Assembly (NCBI GenBank): GCA_001599355.1
Contig: BCGQ01000004.1
Span: forward strand, 7,249-71,248
Direction of reading: 5' to 3'
Source of the DNA: Nakazawaea peltata
Taxonomy: Eukaryota; Ascomycota; Pichiomycetes; Alaninales; Pachysolenaceae
DNA: 64,000 bases
Shown one piece after another: positions 19,189 to 30,800 of this stretch. Position 1 is the stretch's first letter; each line of letters opens with the position of its first letter. Position numbers and translations under genes: made by a program. The notes under the pieces are model-generated. The model was not told where the DNA came from. It worked only from the letters and a program-made list of their open reading frames with translations, and did not search any database.

Positions 19189-21786
19189 ATGGAGATATTT
19201 ATGAGATCACATTGTAGAACAATCGGTTTCGGTGTGTTTCAGAGTTTAAAGCTCGCGAAACCGCCGAGTTTTGACCATTTAACCCCCCTCCATTCAACTA
19301 CCTCTTACTCTCCCACCCATCGATGCTACACTACTGGAGCTAAGACCAGCGGTAAGGTCAATGACTTGAGAAAACTAAGGAATATCGGTGTCATTCTGCA
19401 TATCGATGCCGGAAAGACCACAACTACCGAAAGAATGCTTTACTACAGTGGAATTACAAAGAGAATTGGTAATGTAGATGAAGGAGATACTATGACCGAC
19501 TATTTATCACAAGAAAGAGATAGAGGGATCACTATTCAGAGTGCTGCCGTGACAATCCCTTGGAATCTGCACAGAATCAATATTATAGACACTCCTGGTC
19601 ATGCCGACTTCACTTTTGAAGTCATCAGATCTCTCAGAGTTCTCGACGGTGCCGTCACAATCTTAGATGCCGTCGCTGGTGTGGAACTGCAAACTGAGAA
19701 AGTTTGGAAACAGGCTGCCGACTTGGGTATTCCTAGAGTCGTATTTGTGAATAAGATGGATAGAGAAGGTGCTGGGTTTGGAAGAACTGTCAAGGAAGTC
19801 ATCACCAAGTTGAATACCAAGGTGGTTTTAGTAAATGTTCCGTATTTTGTAGAAGATCCAAAGACCAGACAACAAATCTTCGTAGGGGTCGTCGATGTGT
19901 TCAATAAGAAGCTTTTGAAATGGAATGACTCTTCTAAAGGTGATGGTAAAGATGTCCAAGTGACTGATATCACCGAGGATACTCCAGAATTGTATGAAGA
20001 AGTGTATAAATGTAGAGAACAGCTGGTGGAAACTTTGGGTGAGATCGATGATCTGGTCGTCGATTCTTTCTTGGAATCTGATGAGGATTATATGGCTGTT
20101 CCCACCCATATTTTGAAACTGCTGTTACGTAGAGCCACTTTAGAGAATTATGCTTGTCCTGTTCTTTGTGGTGCATCCTTCAAAAACATCGCTGTTCAAC
20201 CATTGATGGACTCAATTGTTGATTACTTGCCTTCTCCATTGGAGATTTCACCTCCTCAAGTTTCTAGTAGACTTGTGGCCACAAAGAAGTCAAAGGCTCA
20301 AAAATCAACTGATTCAAGCCCACTGCTGTCACAGCAGGTCACTTTGGACTCTGTGATTGACCCCGTTGAAGGCTGTATCATCAACAACAACAAGAATTTG
20401 ACAGCTGCTTTGCTGTTCAAAGTAATTACTGATCCTAACAGAGGTATCATGGTCTTTGTCCGTGTCTACTCAGGTAAATTACAATCGAATTCTCATGTTC
20501 TCAACACGAAAGATGGAGAGTCGGTCAGAATCGGTAAGCTTTTGCTTATGATGGCTGACCAACCTCAGGATGTACCTGTCTTGGGTGAAGGAAGTATCGG
20601 AGTTATCACAGGAACTAATGGTGAGATCACTACTGGTGACACTTTACTTTGCAACAAGAATGGTAAGAGTAACGTTGCGGTAATTGAGAAAGCTGCCAAG
20701 TTGCATCCTATTCCTGTCCCACCTCTGGTCTTCTCTGTATCGTTAGAACCACAAACTGTAGGAGATACAAGGAAGATGGAAGAAAGCTTAAAGATTTTAC
20801 TTCGGGAAGACCCGTCTTTAAAAACTCATATTGATGATGAGAGTGGTCAGACGATCTTGACTGGAATGGGTGAACTCCATTTGGACATCGCCGTAGACAG
20901 ATTGACTAACGATTTAAAACTGAAAGTCCAAGTAGGTGAAGTAATGGTCACTTATAAAGAGAGTTACTTGGGTTCCCTGCCTACAAATGTATACGAGAAA
21001 GAGTTGGTTTCTTCTAAGGGAGATACCTATTCTGTATCTGTCTCTTTGGAATCTTTTGAAACTGATGTTGAAGAATACCTTGCAAGCAGCACTGGTGACG
21101 TTTACTATTTGTCTGACAACAATGCTGTAGTATTCGAGGAAGGATGTGACCCTGAATTTGTAGAAAAAGAGTTACTGAAAGAAGTTTGGAGTTTGAAAGT
21201 TCCGTACGAGAGAATACTAAAGAATATTGTGTCTGGATTACAAGCGTCGTTGAATATTGGTGGTCCTATCCTGAGACTTCCATTCCATTCCACCGTGATC
21301 AGAGTACACAGCTACGATTTCCCATCTGATACCGATAATGTAAAAGACTTGATTTCTTGCTCGAGATTACTGTTATTAGAATTGATCAAACAATACCCAG
21401 TCGAACAATTCACTTTCTTAGAACCTTTCATGTCGATTCAAGTCCATGTCAATGATAACGATTTAGGAAATGTTTCACAAGATTTGATGACCGCAAGAAA
21501 ACTGATTATTCACTCCATTGATGATGACAGTATAGGAACAGAGCTCGACTCAACCTGGAGTCTCAAAGAAGCTCAAGACATGTATTTACCTAAAGATATC
21601 ACTATGGAAAGATTCGATAGCTCTCAATCGATCAAGAAAATCATCAAACTGGAACTGCCATTAAAAGAAATGGTCGGGTATTTGACAAAATTAAGAAGCT
21701 TGACCAAGGGAACCGCTAATTATGATATGGTTTATCTTGGCATGAGACGTGTTGATAAGGACAGGCTTTCCAAGATTTTAGAATGA
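19189..21786 (+). CDS. MEF2: Mitochondrial ribosome-recycling GTPase (EF-G2 type)
   Basis: The protein has 865 residues from ATG 19189 with a basic N-terminal presequence. G motifs: x-HIDAGKTTTTERMLYY, DTPGHADFTFEV, NKMDREG; domain II follows, and the domain IV/V end is KLRSLTKGTANYDMVY. Blocks such as CGASFKNIAVQPLMDSIVDYLPSP favour Mef2 (EF-G2, ribosome splitting after termination) over Mef1. CTG encodes the residue before HIDAGKTT (19396) and the x in GVExQTE (19687). Both are near-invariant Ala in EF-G proteins, among the strongest evidence for CUG=Ala. Confidence 0.93.
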   Translation: MEIFMRSHCRTIGFGVFQSLKLAKPPSFDHLTPLHSTTSYSPTHRCYTTGAKTSGKVNDLRKLRNIGVILHIDAGKTTTTERMLYYSGITKRIGNVDEGDTMTDYLSQERDRGITIQSAAVTIPWNLHRINIIDTPGHADFTFEVIRSLRVLDGAVTILDAVAGVELQTEKVWKQAADLGIPRVVFVNKMDREGAGFGRTVKEVITKLNTKVVLVNVPYFVEDPKTRQQIFVGVVDVFNKKLLKWNDSSKGDGKDVQVTDITEDTPELYEEVYKCREQLVETLGEIDDLVVDSFLESDEDYMAVPTHILKLLLRRATLENYACPVLCGASFKNIAVQPLMDSIVDYLPSPLEISPPQVSSRLVATKKSKAQKSTDSSPLLSQQVTLDSVIDPVEGCIINNNKNLTAALLFKVITDPNRGIMVFVRVYSGKLQSNSHVLNTKDGESVRIGKLLLMMADQPQDVPVLGEGSIGVITGTNGEITTGDTLLCNKNGKSNVAVIEKAAKLHPIPVPPLVFSVSLEPQTVGDTRKMEESLKILLREDPSLKTHIDDESGQTILTGMGELHLDIAVDRLTNDLKLKVQVGEVMVTYKESYLGSLPTNVYEKELVSSKGDTYSVSVSLESFETDVEEYLASSTGDVYYLSDNNAVVFEEGCDPEFVEKELLKEVWSLKVPYERILKNIVSGLQASLNIGGPILRLPFHSTVIRVHSYDFPSDTDNVKDLISCSRLLLLELIKQYPVEQFTFLEPFMSIQVHVNDNDLGNVSQDLMTARKLIIHSIDDDSIGTELDSTWSLKEAQDMYLPKDITMERFDSSQSIKKIIKLELPLKEMVGYLTKLRSLTKGTANYDMVYLGMRRVDKDRLSKILE

Positions 21787-22150
21787 TTCTGTATATTTTT
21801 TTATTTATTTCAAGTATTTTAAATCCGACACCCCTTGTAATATATGCACCCAGCAACCAAATCATCTATTATCGATTTCATCTACGCCCGACCGTAACAA
21901 TCGCAGTACCGTTAACTAAGGTAGCAATCACCGGAAATAGCAACTTAGCCGTCCGCGGGTACAGTCCCTGCATTAGTCCGATATGAAAAAACTTACGTTC
22001 CCACGATCCCCCATCACCGCAGCTCAGCCTATTATTCGATCGACCGTTGGCCTATCGGTTCTATGCAGGTTGAAACTTTAAATGTATGTACAGCCCCTGT
22101 TTTCGTCGTCTCCGTTAGCCGCCGGAGAAACCGCGGATGGGTCGCAGCCG
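21787..22150. other. Intergenic, upstream part of xanthine dioxygenase promoter
   Basis: No gene seen. The segment is rich in CCG/CGG triplets (for example CCG-N9-CGG near 22044), possible half-sites for Zn2Cys6 activators. Confidence 0.5.
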
Positions 22151-22225
22151 CGGCATCTTCCGATCCTTTCCCAATTAGGAAATCTTCCCTCGATAAGATA
22201 ACGACCAACCTGAAACTTATATAAA
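22151..22225 (+). promoter_or_regulatory. CGG-N6-CCG, GATAAG and TATA of xanthine dioxygenase gene
   Basis: CGGCATCTTCCG at 22151-22162 has the spacing of the Ppr1/UaY class of Zn2Cys6 activators; UaY induces xanA and other purine genes in Aspergillus. GATAAG at 22192-22197 fits GATA-factor nitrogen control. TATATAAA is at 22218-22225, about 80 bp before the ATG. Purine induction plus nitrogen repression is inferred. Confidence 0.6.
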
Positions 22226-22305
22226 GAGTTATCCGACGTCTGATTTCATCTCATCGCAGACCAGTAACACAAAAGAGAACAACAAATTCACACTAATATT
22301 CCAAG

Positions 22306-23502
22306 ATGCTTTCTACTGTCACCGCTACTACCCCAGCTGAGAAGCTTACTTTGTCTGGTACCTCTACCAGACCAACTTTGAAGATCAGACCTTTAGAGGG
22401 AGCCGCCTTTGGTGCCACTGTCGAGTTGCCAGAAGGTATTACTGATCCTATGGATTTGGATGACGAACAATTTGCCGAGTTGAAGCTGGGTTTAATGAAG
22501 AACTTAGTTCTTGTCATCCCAGGCCAAAGAAACTTGCCTCCAAGATCTCAATACAATTTGACTAAGAGATTCGACCCAACTTGTGATGGAGGTTATGGTC
22601 ACGACAGAAAGACTTTCCACAACAACAACTCCGTCTTAGCCAAGGATGGTAGATCCATGACCGACACTCCTGAAGTTATGATGGTCGGTAACTCTTTCTT
22701 CCCTAAAGGTTTCGAGCCAGGTATTGGTCAAGATGTCACTTTGGAACACCCAACTCATTTCACTTTCCACAAGAAGATCTTGAATGAGGAAGAGGTTGCT
22801 GCTGGTCAAACCAGATTCTTCAGATGGCACATCGATGCCGCTTTGTACGGTTTAAGTCCTCCAATGGTCACCACTTTGTTAGGTTGTGTCGTTCCATCTA
22901 AGCAAGAGAAGCAAAAGATCGTCTACGAAGACACCAAGGAAGAGTTGGAGTTGGTCAAAGGATCTACTCTGTTTGCTTCAGGTGCCACTGCTTTCGAATT
23001 ATTGAGTGACGAAGAGAAGGAGTTTGCTCTTAACGCTACCGTTGTCTACGCTCCACATCCTTACATTTACATCAACAAAGCCAAGGCCACTTCCGATGGT
23101 TTGACCATGGAAAGTGAAGGTAAAGAAATCCCATTGGATGAGTTACCAGAGTGGGAAGAATCTAAGATCAAGAAATTACCTTTGGTATGGACTAACCCAG
23201 AGACCGGTGCTCCACATTTGCAGGTCCACGGATGCTGTGTCTACCAAGTCATTAACAACAAGACCGGGGAGGTCTTTGAGTTGGAAAAGGCCAGAGAACT
23301 CGTCCATAAGTTCATGAGACCTGCTATCTCTCCAGATAAGGTTTACTGCCATGCCTGGAATGAGGGAGATTTATGTATTTTCTTCAACAGAGGTGTATGG
23401 CATTCTGTTACTGGTGAATTTGCTGAGAATGAAAAGAGATTAATGCACCAATGTAATGTTGCCAGTGGTTTGGATCCTGAAAACTTGAACACCTCTGCCT
23501 AA
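22306..23502 (+). CDS. Alpha-ketoglutarate-dependent xanthine dioxygenase (XanA type)
   Basis: The protein has 398 residues from ATG 22306. It belongs to the TauD-like Fe(II)/2-oxoglutarate dioxygenases. The signature FFRWHIDAALYGLSPPMVTT carries the HxD iron ligands (H175, D177), and the distal His is in RGVWHSVTGEF (about H366). These blocks match A. nidulans XanA and its S. pombe homolog, which convert xanthine to urate without molybdenum cofactor. Codons are strongly biased, suggesting high expression. Most yeasts lack xanthine dehydrogenase; this enzyme would let the species use xanthine as nitrogen source. Confidence 0.88.
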   Translation: MLSTVTATTPAEKLTLSGTSTRPTLKIRPLEGAAFGATVELPEGITDPMDLDDEQFAELKLGLMKNLVLVIPGQRNLPPRSQYNLTKRFDPTCDGGYGHDRKTFHNNNSVLAKDGRSMTDTPEVMMVGNSFFPKGFEPGIGQDVTLEHPTHFTFHKKILNEEEVAAGQTRFFRWHIDAALYGLSPPMVTTLLGCVVPSKQEKQKIVYEDTKEELELVKGSTLFASGATAFELLSDEEKEFALNATVVYAPHPYIYINKAKATSDGLTMESEGKEIPLDELPEWEESKIKKLPLVWTNPETGAPHLQVHGCCVYQVINNKTGEVFELEKARELVHKFMRPAISPDKVYCHAWNEGDLCIFFNRGVWHSVTGEFAENEKRLMHQCNVASGLDPENLNTSA

Positions 23503-24828
23503 ATTGAGTAGAAATATATTATATATAATATTTAATGAGACCAAAAGATTTGTTATGATTGATTTAAGTTGTAGATTTTAGCACTCTTTGTTTGTGAAAA
23601 TAGAGGACGGAGAGATAGAGATCAGATATTACACGATAACCACCATAGTTGATCTCTCTACCTTGTTAAATACCCAGCAAGGTATCAATTATTGAACTAA
23701 ATTGGTTAATGGGGGTGTTTGAGCAGATTATTACAATTACTCGAGGTATCTTGACAACTTAAACATCATATGATGGACAGCTGACTTGATAACTCCTTAG
23801 TTACATCTAACTGAACTCTAAACGGTATTGAATCATTTGAAATTTCCCACTTTACTAAAATCTAATTGCTTTCAGTTCAATTCCAAATGGGGATACATTG
23901 TTAAGCAATTTCCAATCTCGTATCATTACCAGAATATTCGAGGAATTCTCCGGAATTCTCCTTTATTCGTATCATAAACCACTCTCGGTCCATAAATACT
24001 CCAATCCGAAACATGCCACCGCTGAAAACCTCTCAACTTCCCACGCCTCACCTTGAATGCATTGGGGCAAATCTATTTCTGACTTACCCAAAACAGCAGG
24101 ACTGCAACCATGAAAAACTCAACCGATCCCGGTTATAAGGGTCTAGATTCCTGCAAGGGGATTGCTTTATGAAACCTTCAGATGATGTATCCCTGCTCTC
24201 CTCAACGTCTCCTCAAATGTTTTTGTGAAACCCCCCGAGGCGGCCTCATATGCACCGAAGCAAAATATCAATAATAATTATGCAGGTGTCGAACTTTGTT
24301 GCATACTTAGCTCGACGAGCAGATTACCACACATAAAAAATCAAAATACCGTTTATGGCAAGGCTTCAAAAATTTCAACCTACTTACGTTTAAAGCTTGC
24401 TCTCGAGGCACCCGCCTTACGTCCTTGTCCCTATTACAATAGAGATGCCACCGACTAAGAACCCGCCAAGAATTTCCTTCCAATGCGACTCAAAACAATC
24501 TGGAATATGCACGCGCTATTTTAAAGTTTCCCCTTCAGAAACCTTCTTTCGCATAAAAGTCTTCTAAATAAAGAAGGTGAAAAGTTTTGTCACATTTCAC
24601 TGTGAGGAGGTTCCCGAATGCATGAATACTATTCCATAACAATTAGTTGCCCAAAAGCCATGTAGACTGACTCATTCTGCCTCATGGAGAAATACCAAAA
24701 CAACGGGCCCGTGTCAACCTCACTGGGCAACCTCACGGGGGGTTTGAGGGTTATATAAAAGAGATGATCCGTCTTCCCTTCTCAGTTTTTCAAAGGTCGA
24801 CGACTTCCTAGACCTCCTTATACGCAAT
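23503..24828 (+). promoter_or_regulatory. Long promoter of giant adhesin gene
   Basis: This is 1.3 kb without a recognisable gene, as is common upstream of regulated yeast adhesins. TATATAAAA at 24752-24760 lies 70 bp before the ATG. GGAATTCTCC is directly repeated at 23942-23961. Confidence 0.6.
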
Positions 24829-27800
24829 ATGAATCCTTCAGTATTGTATATGGTTTTAATGCTGTCCTCGGCTATGGCCGGCGGACAAAACTATTGGAAT
24901 TGGAAAGGTGGTAACGGCGGTAAGGGTAACAATGAAGATTGCGACACTACCGAAGGCCACAAGACCAAGACCATTGGCGAGACTGATTGTGATACTACCA
25001 CTAAAGGTCACGTCAAAACCAATGACATCACTACTGACTGTGATACCACCACTACTTGGGGAAACAATCTCCCAACTACTTTGAATACCCACACTAAGAA
25101 CACTGGTACTACTGATTGTGATGACGACGATGACCATTGGGGTCATCACACCAATACTAAAGGTACTACTTGGGGTGTAACAACCGGTACTACTGATTGT
25201 GATGATGACCATACTGATGGTCATCACACCAAGACCAGGGGTACTACCACTTGGGGTTATCCAACCACCGACTGTGACGATGATCACACTGATGGCCATC
25301 ACACTAAAACCAAAGATACCACTTGGGGTTATCCAACCACCGACTGTGATGATGACCACACTGATGGCCATCACACCAAAACTAAAGATACCACTTGGGG
25401 TTACCCAACAACTGATTGTGATGATGACCATACCGATGGACATCACACAAGAACTAAGACAAGACATACACCAACTACCGGTCCTGATTGTGATACTACT
25501 GAGACATGTACTGGTCCAGATTGTGAGGCTACCACTTTCTCTACCACTACACCAGTTACTACTGCATCAACTACTGAGCCTTGTACCGGACCAGACTGTG
25601 ATATCACCACTCCAATTACTTCTGAGTCATCTACTGCTCCAGTAACCGAATCTTCTACATGTACTGGACCAGATTGTGAGACCACTACTTTGTCTACCAC
25701 TATTCCAGTCACTACTTCCGAGACTTGCACTGGACCAGACTGTGAGATCACTACTCCAATTACATCTGAGTCTTCCACTGCCCCAGTTACCGAGTCTTCA
25801 ACTTGTACTGGGCCAGATTGTGAAGTCACTACTCCAGTTACATCCGAGTCATCTACATGCACTGGACCAGATTGTGAAACTACTACTTTGTCCACTACTA
25901 TTCCGGTAACAACATCGGAGACATGTACTGGACCAGACTGTAGCGAGACCACTCCAGTAACTTCTGAGTCTTCTACTTCTCCAGTTACCTCTGAGTCTAC
26001 TGCTCCAGAAACTTCTGAGTCTTCTACTAGTCCAGTTACTTCTGAGTCTACTACTTCTCCAGTAACTTCTGAGTCTACCACTCCAGTTACCTCGGAATCT
26101 TCTACTTGCACTGGTCCAGATTGTGAAGCTACTACTCCAGCTACTTCTGAGTCTACTACTACTCCAGCTACTTCCGAGTCTACAGCTCCAGTCACCTCTG
26201 AGTCTACCACTCCAGTTACTTCTGAGTCTACTACTTGCACTGGTCCAGACTGCGAAGAGACTACTACTCCAGTAACTTCTGAGTCTACTACTCCAGTAAC
26301 TTCTGAGTCTACTGCTCCAGAAACTTCCGAGTCCTCTACTTCTCCAGTCACCTCAGAGTCTACTACCCCAGTTACTTCTGAGTCCTCGACTTCTCCGGTT
26401 ACCTCTGAGTCCACTACTTGCACCGGTCCAGATTGTGGTGAGACCACTCCAGTTACTTCTGAATCTTCAACTTCTCCAGTAACCTCTGAATCTACCACAA
26501 CTAGTCCAGATTGCGATGAGACGACGACTCCAGCTACTACTTCTGAATCTTCGACTTCTCCAGTCACTTCCGGATCTTCTACTGCTCCAGAAACTTCTGA
26601 GTCTACTACTTGCACCGGTCCTGACTGCAGTGAGACCACTCCAGTAACTTCTGAGTCTTCAACTTCTCCAGTTACTTCAGAATCCTCTACTTCTCCAGTC
26701 ACTTCCGGATCTTCTACTGCTCCAGAGACTTCTGAGTCTAGTACTCCAGCTACTTCTGAGTCTTCAACTTGTACCGGTCCAGACTGCAGTGAGACCACTC
26801 CAGCTACTTCTGAGTCCTCTACCCCTGTAACTTCTGAGTCTACGACTCCAGTTACCTCCGAGTCTACTACTTGCACTGGTCCAGATTGTGAGCAGACCAC
26901 CCCAGCTACTACTTCTGAGTCCTCTACTTCTCCAGTAACTTCTGAGTCTACTGCTCCAGAAACTTCTGAGTCATCTACTAGTCCAGTAACTTCCGAGTCT
27001 ACCACTCCAGTTACCTCGGAATCTACTGCTCCAGAGACTTCTGAGTCTTCTACTTCTCCAGCTACCTCTGAGTCTACTGCTCCAGAGACCTCGGAGTCTT
27101 CGACTACTCCAGTTACCACTGGACCATCGACTACTCCAGCTACTTCAGAATCGACCACTACCAGCCCAGATTGCGACGAGACTACTACTCCAGCTACTAC
27201 TTCAGAAAGCTCCGAGTCTTCGACTTCTCCAGTTACTTCTGAGTCAACTGCTCCAGAGACTTCTGAGTCTTCTACTAGTCCAGAGACCTCAGAATCTTCT
27301 ACTAGTCCAGTTACCTCTGAGTCCTCGACTTCTCCAGTAACTTCTGAGTCTTCCACTCCAGCTACCACTTCTGAGTCTTCTACTTGTACTGGTCCAGACT
27401 GTGAGCTGACTACTCCTGTTACCTCTGAGTCTTCTACTAGCCCAGTTACTTCAGGATCTTCGACTGCTCCAGAGACTTCTGAGTCTACTCCAGTCACCTC
27501 AGAATCTTCTACATGTACCGGTCCAGACTGTGGAGAGACTACTCCAGTTACTTCTGAGTCTACTACTTGTACTGGCCCAGATTGTGAGCTGACTACTCCA
27601 GCTACTACTGAGTCTTCGACTTCTCCAGTTACTACTCCAGTAACCTCTGAGTCTACTGTTCCAGAAACTACTCCAGTAACCTCTGAGTCTACTGTTCCAG
27701 TAACTTCTGAGTCATCTACTAGTCCAGTAACTTCTGAGTCTACTACTAGTCCAGTAACTTCTGAGTCTACTACTTCTCCAGTAACTTCTGAGTCCTCTAC

Positions 27801-30800
27801 CCCAGTTACCTCAGAGTCCACTACATGCACTGGTCCGGACTGTGAACTGACTACTCCAGCTACATCTGAATCTACAACCTGTACTGGTCCTGACTGTGAG
27901 CTGACTACTCCAGGCTCCTCAGAATCTTCAACTACTCCTCTGACTTCTGAGACTACTACTACTCCAGATTGTGATGAGACAACTACTCCAGCTACCACTG
28001 AGTCCTCCACTTCTCCAGCAACTTCAGAGTCTTCTACTAGTCCAGTTACCTCAGAGTCATCTACTGCTCCAGAAACCTCGGAATCTTCGACTACTCCAAT
28101 TACCTCTGAGTCCTCGACTTCTCCAGTCACATCTGAGTCTACTACTCCAGTCACCTCAGAATCTTCCACTTGTACTGGACCAGACTGTGAAGCTACAACT
28201 CCAGTAACTTCTGAGTCTTCTACTAGCCCAGTTACTTCAGGATCTTCGACTGCTCCAGTAACCTCTGAGTCTTCTACATGCACCGGTCCAGACTGTGAGG
28301 CATCTACTTCTCCAGTTACTTCCGAGTCTTCAACCTGTACTGGACCAGACTGCAGTGAGACCACTCCAGCTACTTCTGAGTCTTCGACTTCTCCAGTAAC
28401 CTCTGAATCTACTACTACTAGTCCAGACTGTGACGAGACCACGACTCCAGCTACTACTTCGGAATCTTCGACTTCTCCAGTAACTTCTGAGTCGTCAACT
28501 TCCCCAGTTACTTCTGAGTCTACCGCTCCAGTTACCTCCGGATCTTCTACTGCTCCAGAGACTTCAGAATCTACTACTCCAGTTACATCTGAATCTTCCA
28601 CATGCACTGGTCCAGACTGTGGGGCTACTACTCCAGTTACTTCTGACTCCACTACTCCAGTAACCTCTGAGTCTACCACTCCAGTTACTTCTGAGTCTAG
28701 TACTTGTACCGGTCCTGATTGTGGAGAGACTACTCCAGTAACTTCAGAGTCCTCGACCTCTCCAGTAACTTCCGAGTCTTCTACTAGCCCAGTTACCTCT
28801 GAATCTACTACCAGCCCAGCTACTTCTGAGTCGACTACTACCACTCCAGATTGTGATGAGACCACTACTACCCCAGTAACTTCTGAGTCATCTACTGCTC
28901 CAGAAACCTCGGAATCTTCGACTACTCCAGTTACCACTGGACCATCGACTACTCCAGCTACTTCTTCTGAGACATGCACTGGCCCAGACTGTGGACTGAC
29001 TACTCCAGTCACTTCCGGATCTTCTACTGCTCCAGAAACCTCAGAGTCGTCAACTTCTCCAGTTACAACTCCTGGTACTTCTGAGTCGACCACTCCAGTT
29101 ACCTCCGAGTCTTCTACTTGCACTGGTCCAGATTGTGAACTGACTACCCCAGTAACCTCTGAGTCCTCGACTTCTCCAGTTACTACCCCAGTCACATCTG
29201 AGTCCTCTACTGCTCCAGTAACTGAGTCTTCTACTTGCACTGGTCCAAACTGTGAGACCACTACTTTATCTACAACTATCCCAGTAACTACATCTGAGAC
29301 TTGTACCGGACCAGACTGTGAGCTGACTACTCCAGCTACTACTGAGTCCTCGACTTCTCCAGCTACTACTCCAGCTACTACCGAGTCTTCAACCTGTACT
29401 GGTCCAGACTGTGAAGCTACAACTCCAGTTACCTCCGAGTCTTCTACTTCTCCAGTCACTTCTGAGTCAACTGCTCCAGTAACATCCGAGTCTACTACTT
29501 GCACTGGTCCAGATTGTGGAGCTACCACTCCAGCTACTACTTCTGAGTCTACCGCTCCAGCTACCTCCGAGTCTTCTACCTGTACCGGTCCAGACTGTGA
29601 ACTGACTACTCCAGCTACTACTTCTGAGTCGACCACACCAGCTACCACCCCAGTAACTTCTGAGTCTTCTACCGCTCCAGTTACCGAGTCATCAACTTGC
29701 ACTGGTCCAGACTGTGAACTGACTACTCCAGTCACTTCTGAGTCTTCTACTAGTCCAGTTACTACTCCAGCAACATCTGAGTCATCAACATGTACTGGTC
29801 CAGACTGTGGAGTTACAACTCCAATCACTTCTGAATCATCTACTGCTCCAGTCACTGAGTCTTCTACTTGTACCGGTCCAAACTGCGAAGCTACTACTCC
29901 AGTAACCTCTGAGTCGTCGACTGGTCCAGTTACTTCTGGATCATCTACTACTCCAGTCACTACTCCAGTCACCACTCCAGGTCATACTACTCCAGGTGGT
30001 CCAGATTGTGATACCACAACCACCCCAGTCACTACCCCAGGTCATACTACTCCAGGTGGNNNNNNNNNNNNNNNNNNNNNNNNNNNNNNNNNNNNNNNNN
30101 NNNNNNNNNNNNNNNNNNNNNNNNNNNNNNNNNNNNNNNNNNNNNNNNNNNNNNNNNNNNNNNNNNNNNNNNNNNNNNNNNNNNNNNNNNNNNNNNNNNN
30201 NNNNNNNNNNNNNNNNNNNNNNNNNNNNNNNNNNNNNNNNNNNNNNNNNNNNNNNNNNNNNNNNNNNNNNNNNNNNNNNNNNNNNNNNNNNNNNNNNNNN
30301 NNNNNNNNNNNNNNNNNNNNNNNNNNNNNNNNNNNNNNNNNNNNNNNNNNNNNNACTACTCCAGGTGGTCCAGACTGTGACACCACAACCACCCCAGTCA
30401 CCACTCCAGGTCATACTACTCCAGGTGGTCCAGACTGTGACACCACAACTACTCCAGGTCACACTGGTAACACTGGTCACACTGGTCATACCGGACACAC
30501 TGGTCATACTACTCCAGGTGGCCCAGACTGTGACACTACAACCACTCAAGTCGAGCCAACTACAACTGACTGTGATACTCCAGTCCCAACTACTACCGAC
30601 TGTGATACTCCAGCCGTTACTACAACTGACTGCGACACCCCAGTCCCAACTACAACTGACTGTGATGACGAAGGTCACTACGGTAATGGAAAGGACAAGA
30701 GAGCCGCCTCAATTGAGCCTGTAGCTTCAACTGAGTCTGCTTATACCTCGGCTCTGCTGCAAACCGCTGCTAGCAGCGTTGATGCAACTGCCGTCTCGAG

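Noticed and set aside
23938-23962. Heat-shock element in the adhesin promoter
   Set aside because: The GGAATTCTCC direct repeat has GAA and TTC contiguous, not spaced by two bases as in an HSE.
25443-29975. A 1510-codon open frame on the minus strand opposite the adhesin
   Set aside because: It is the mirror of Thr/Ser/Pro repeat codons, which lack stop codons in the reverse frame; it has only repeat composition and no domain.
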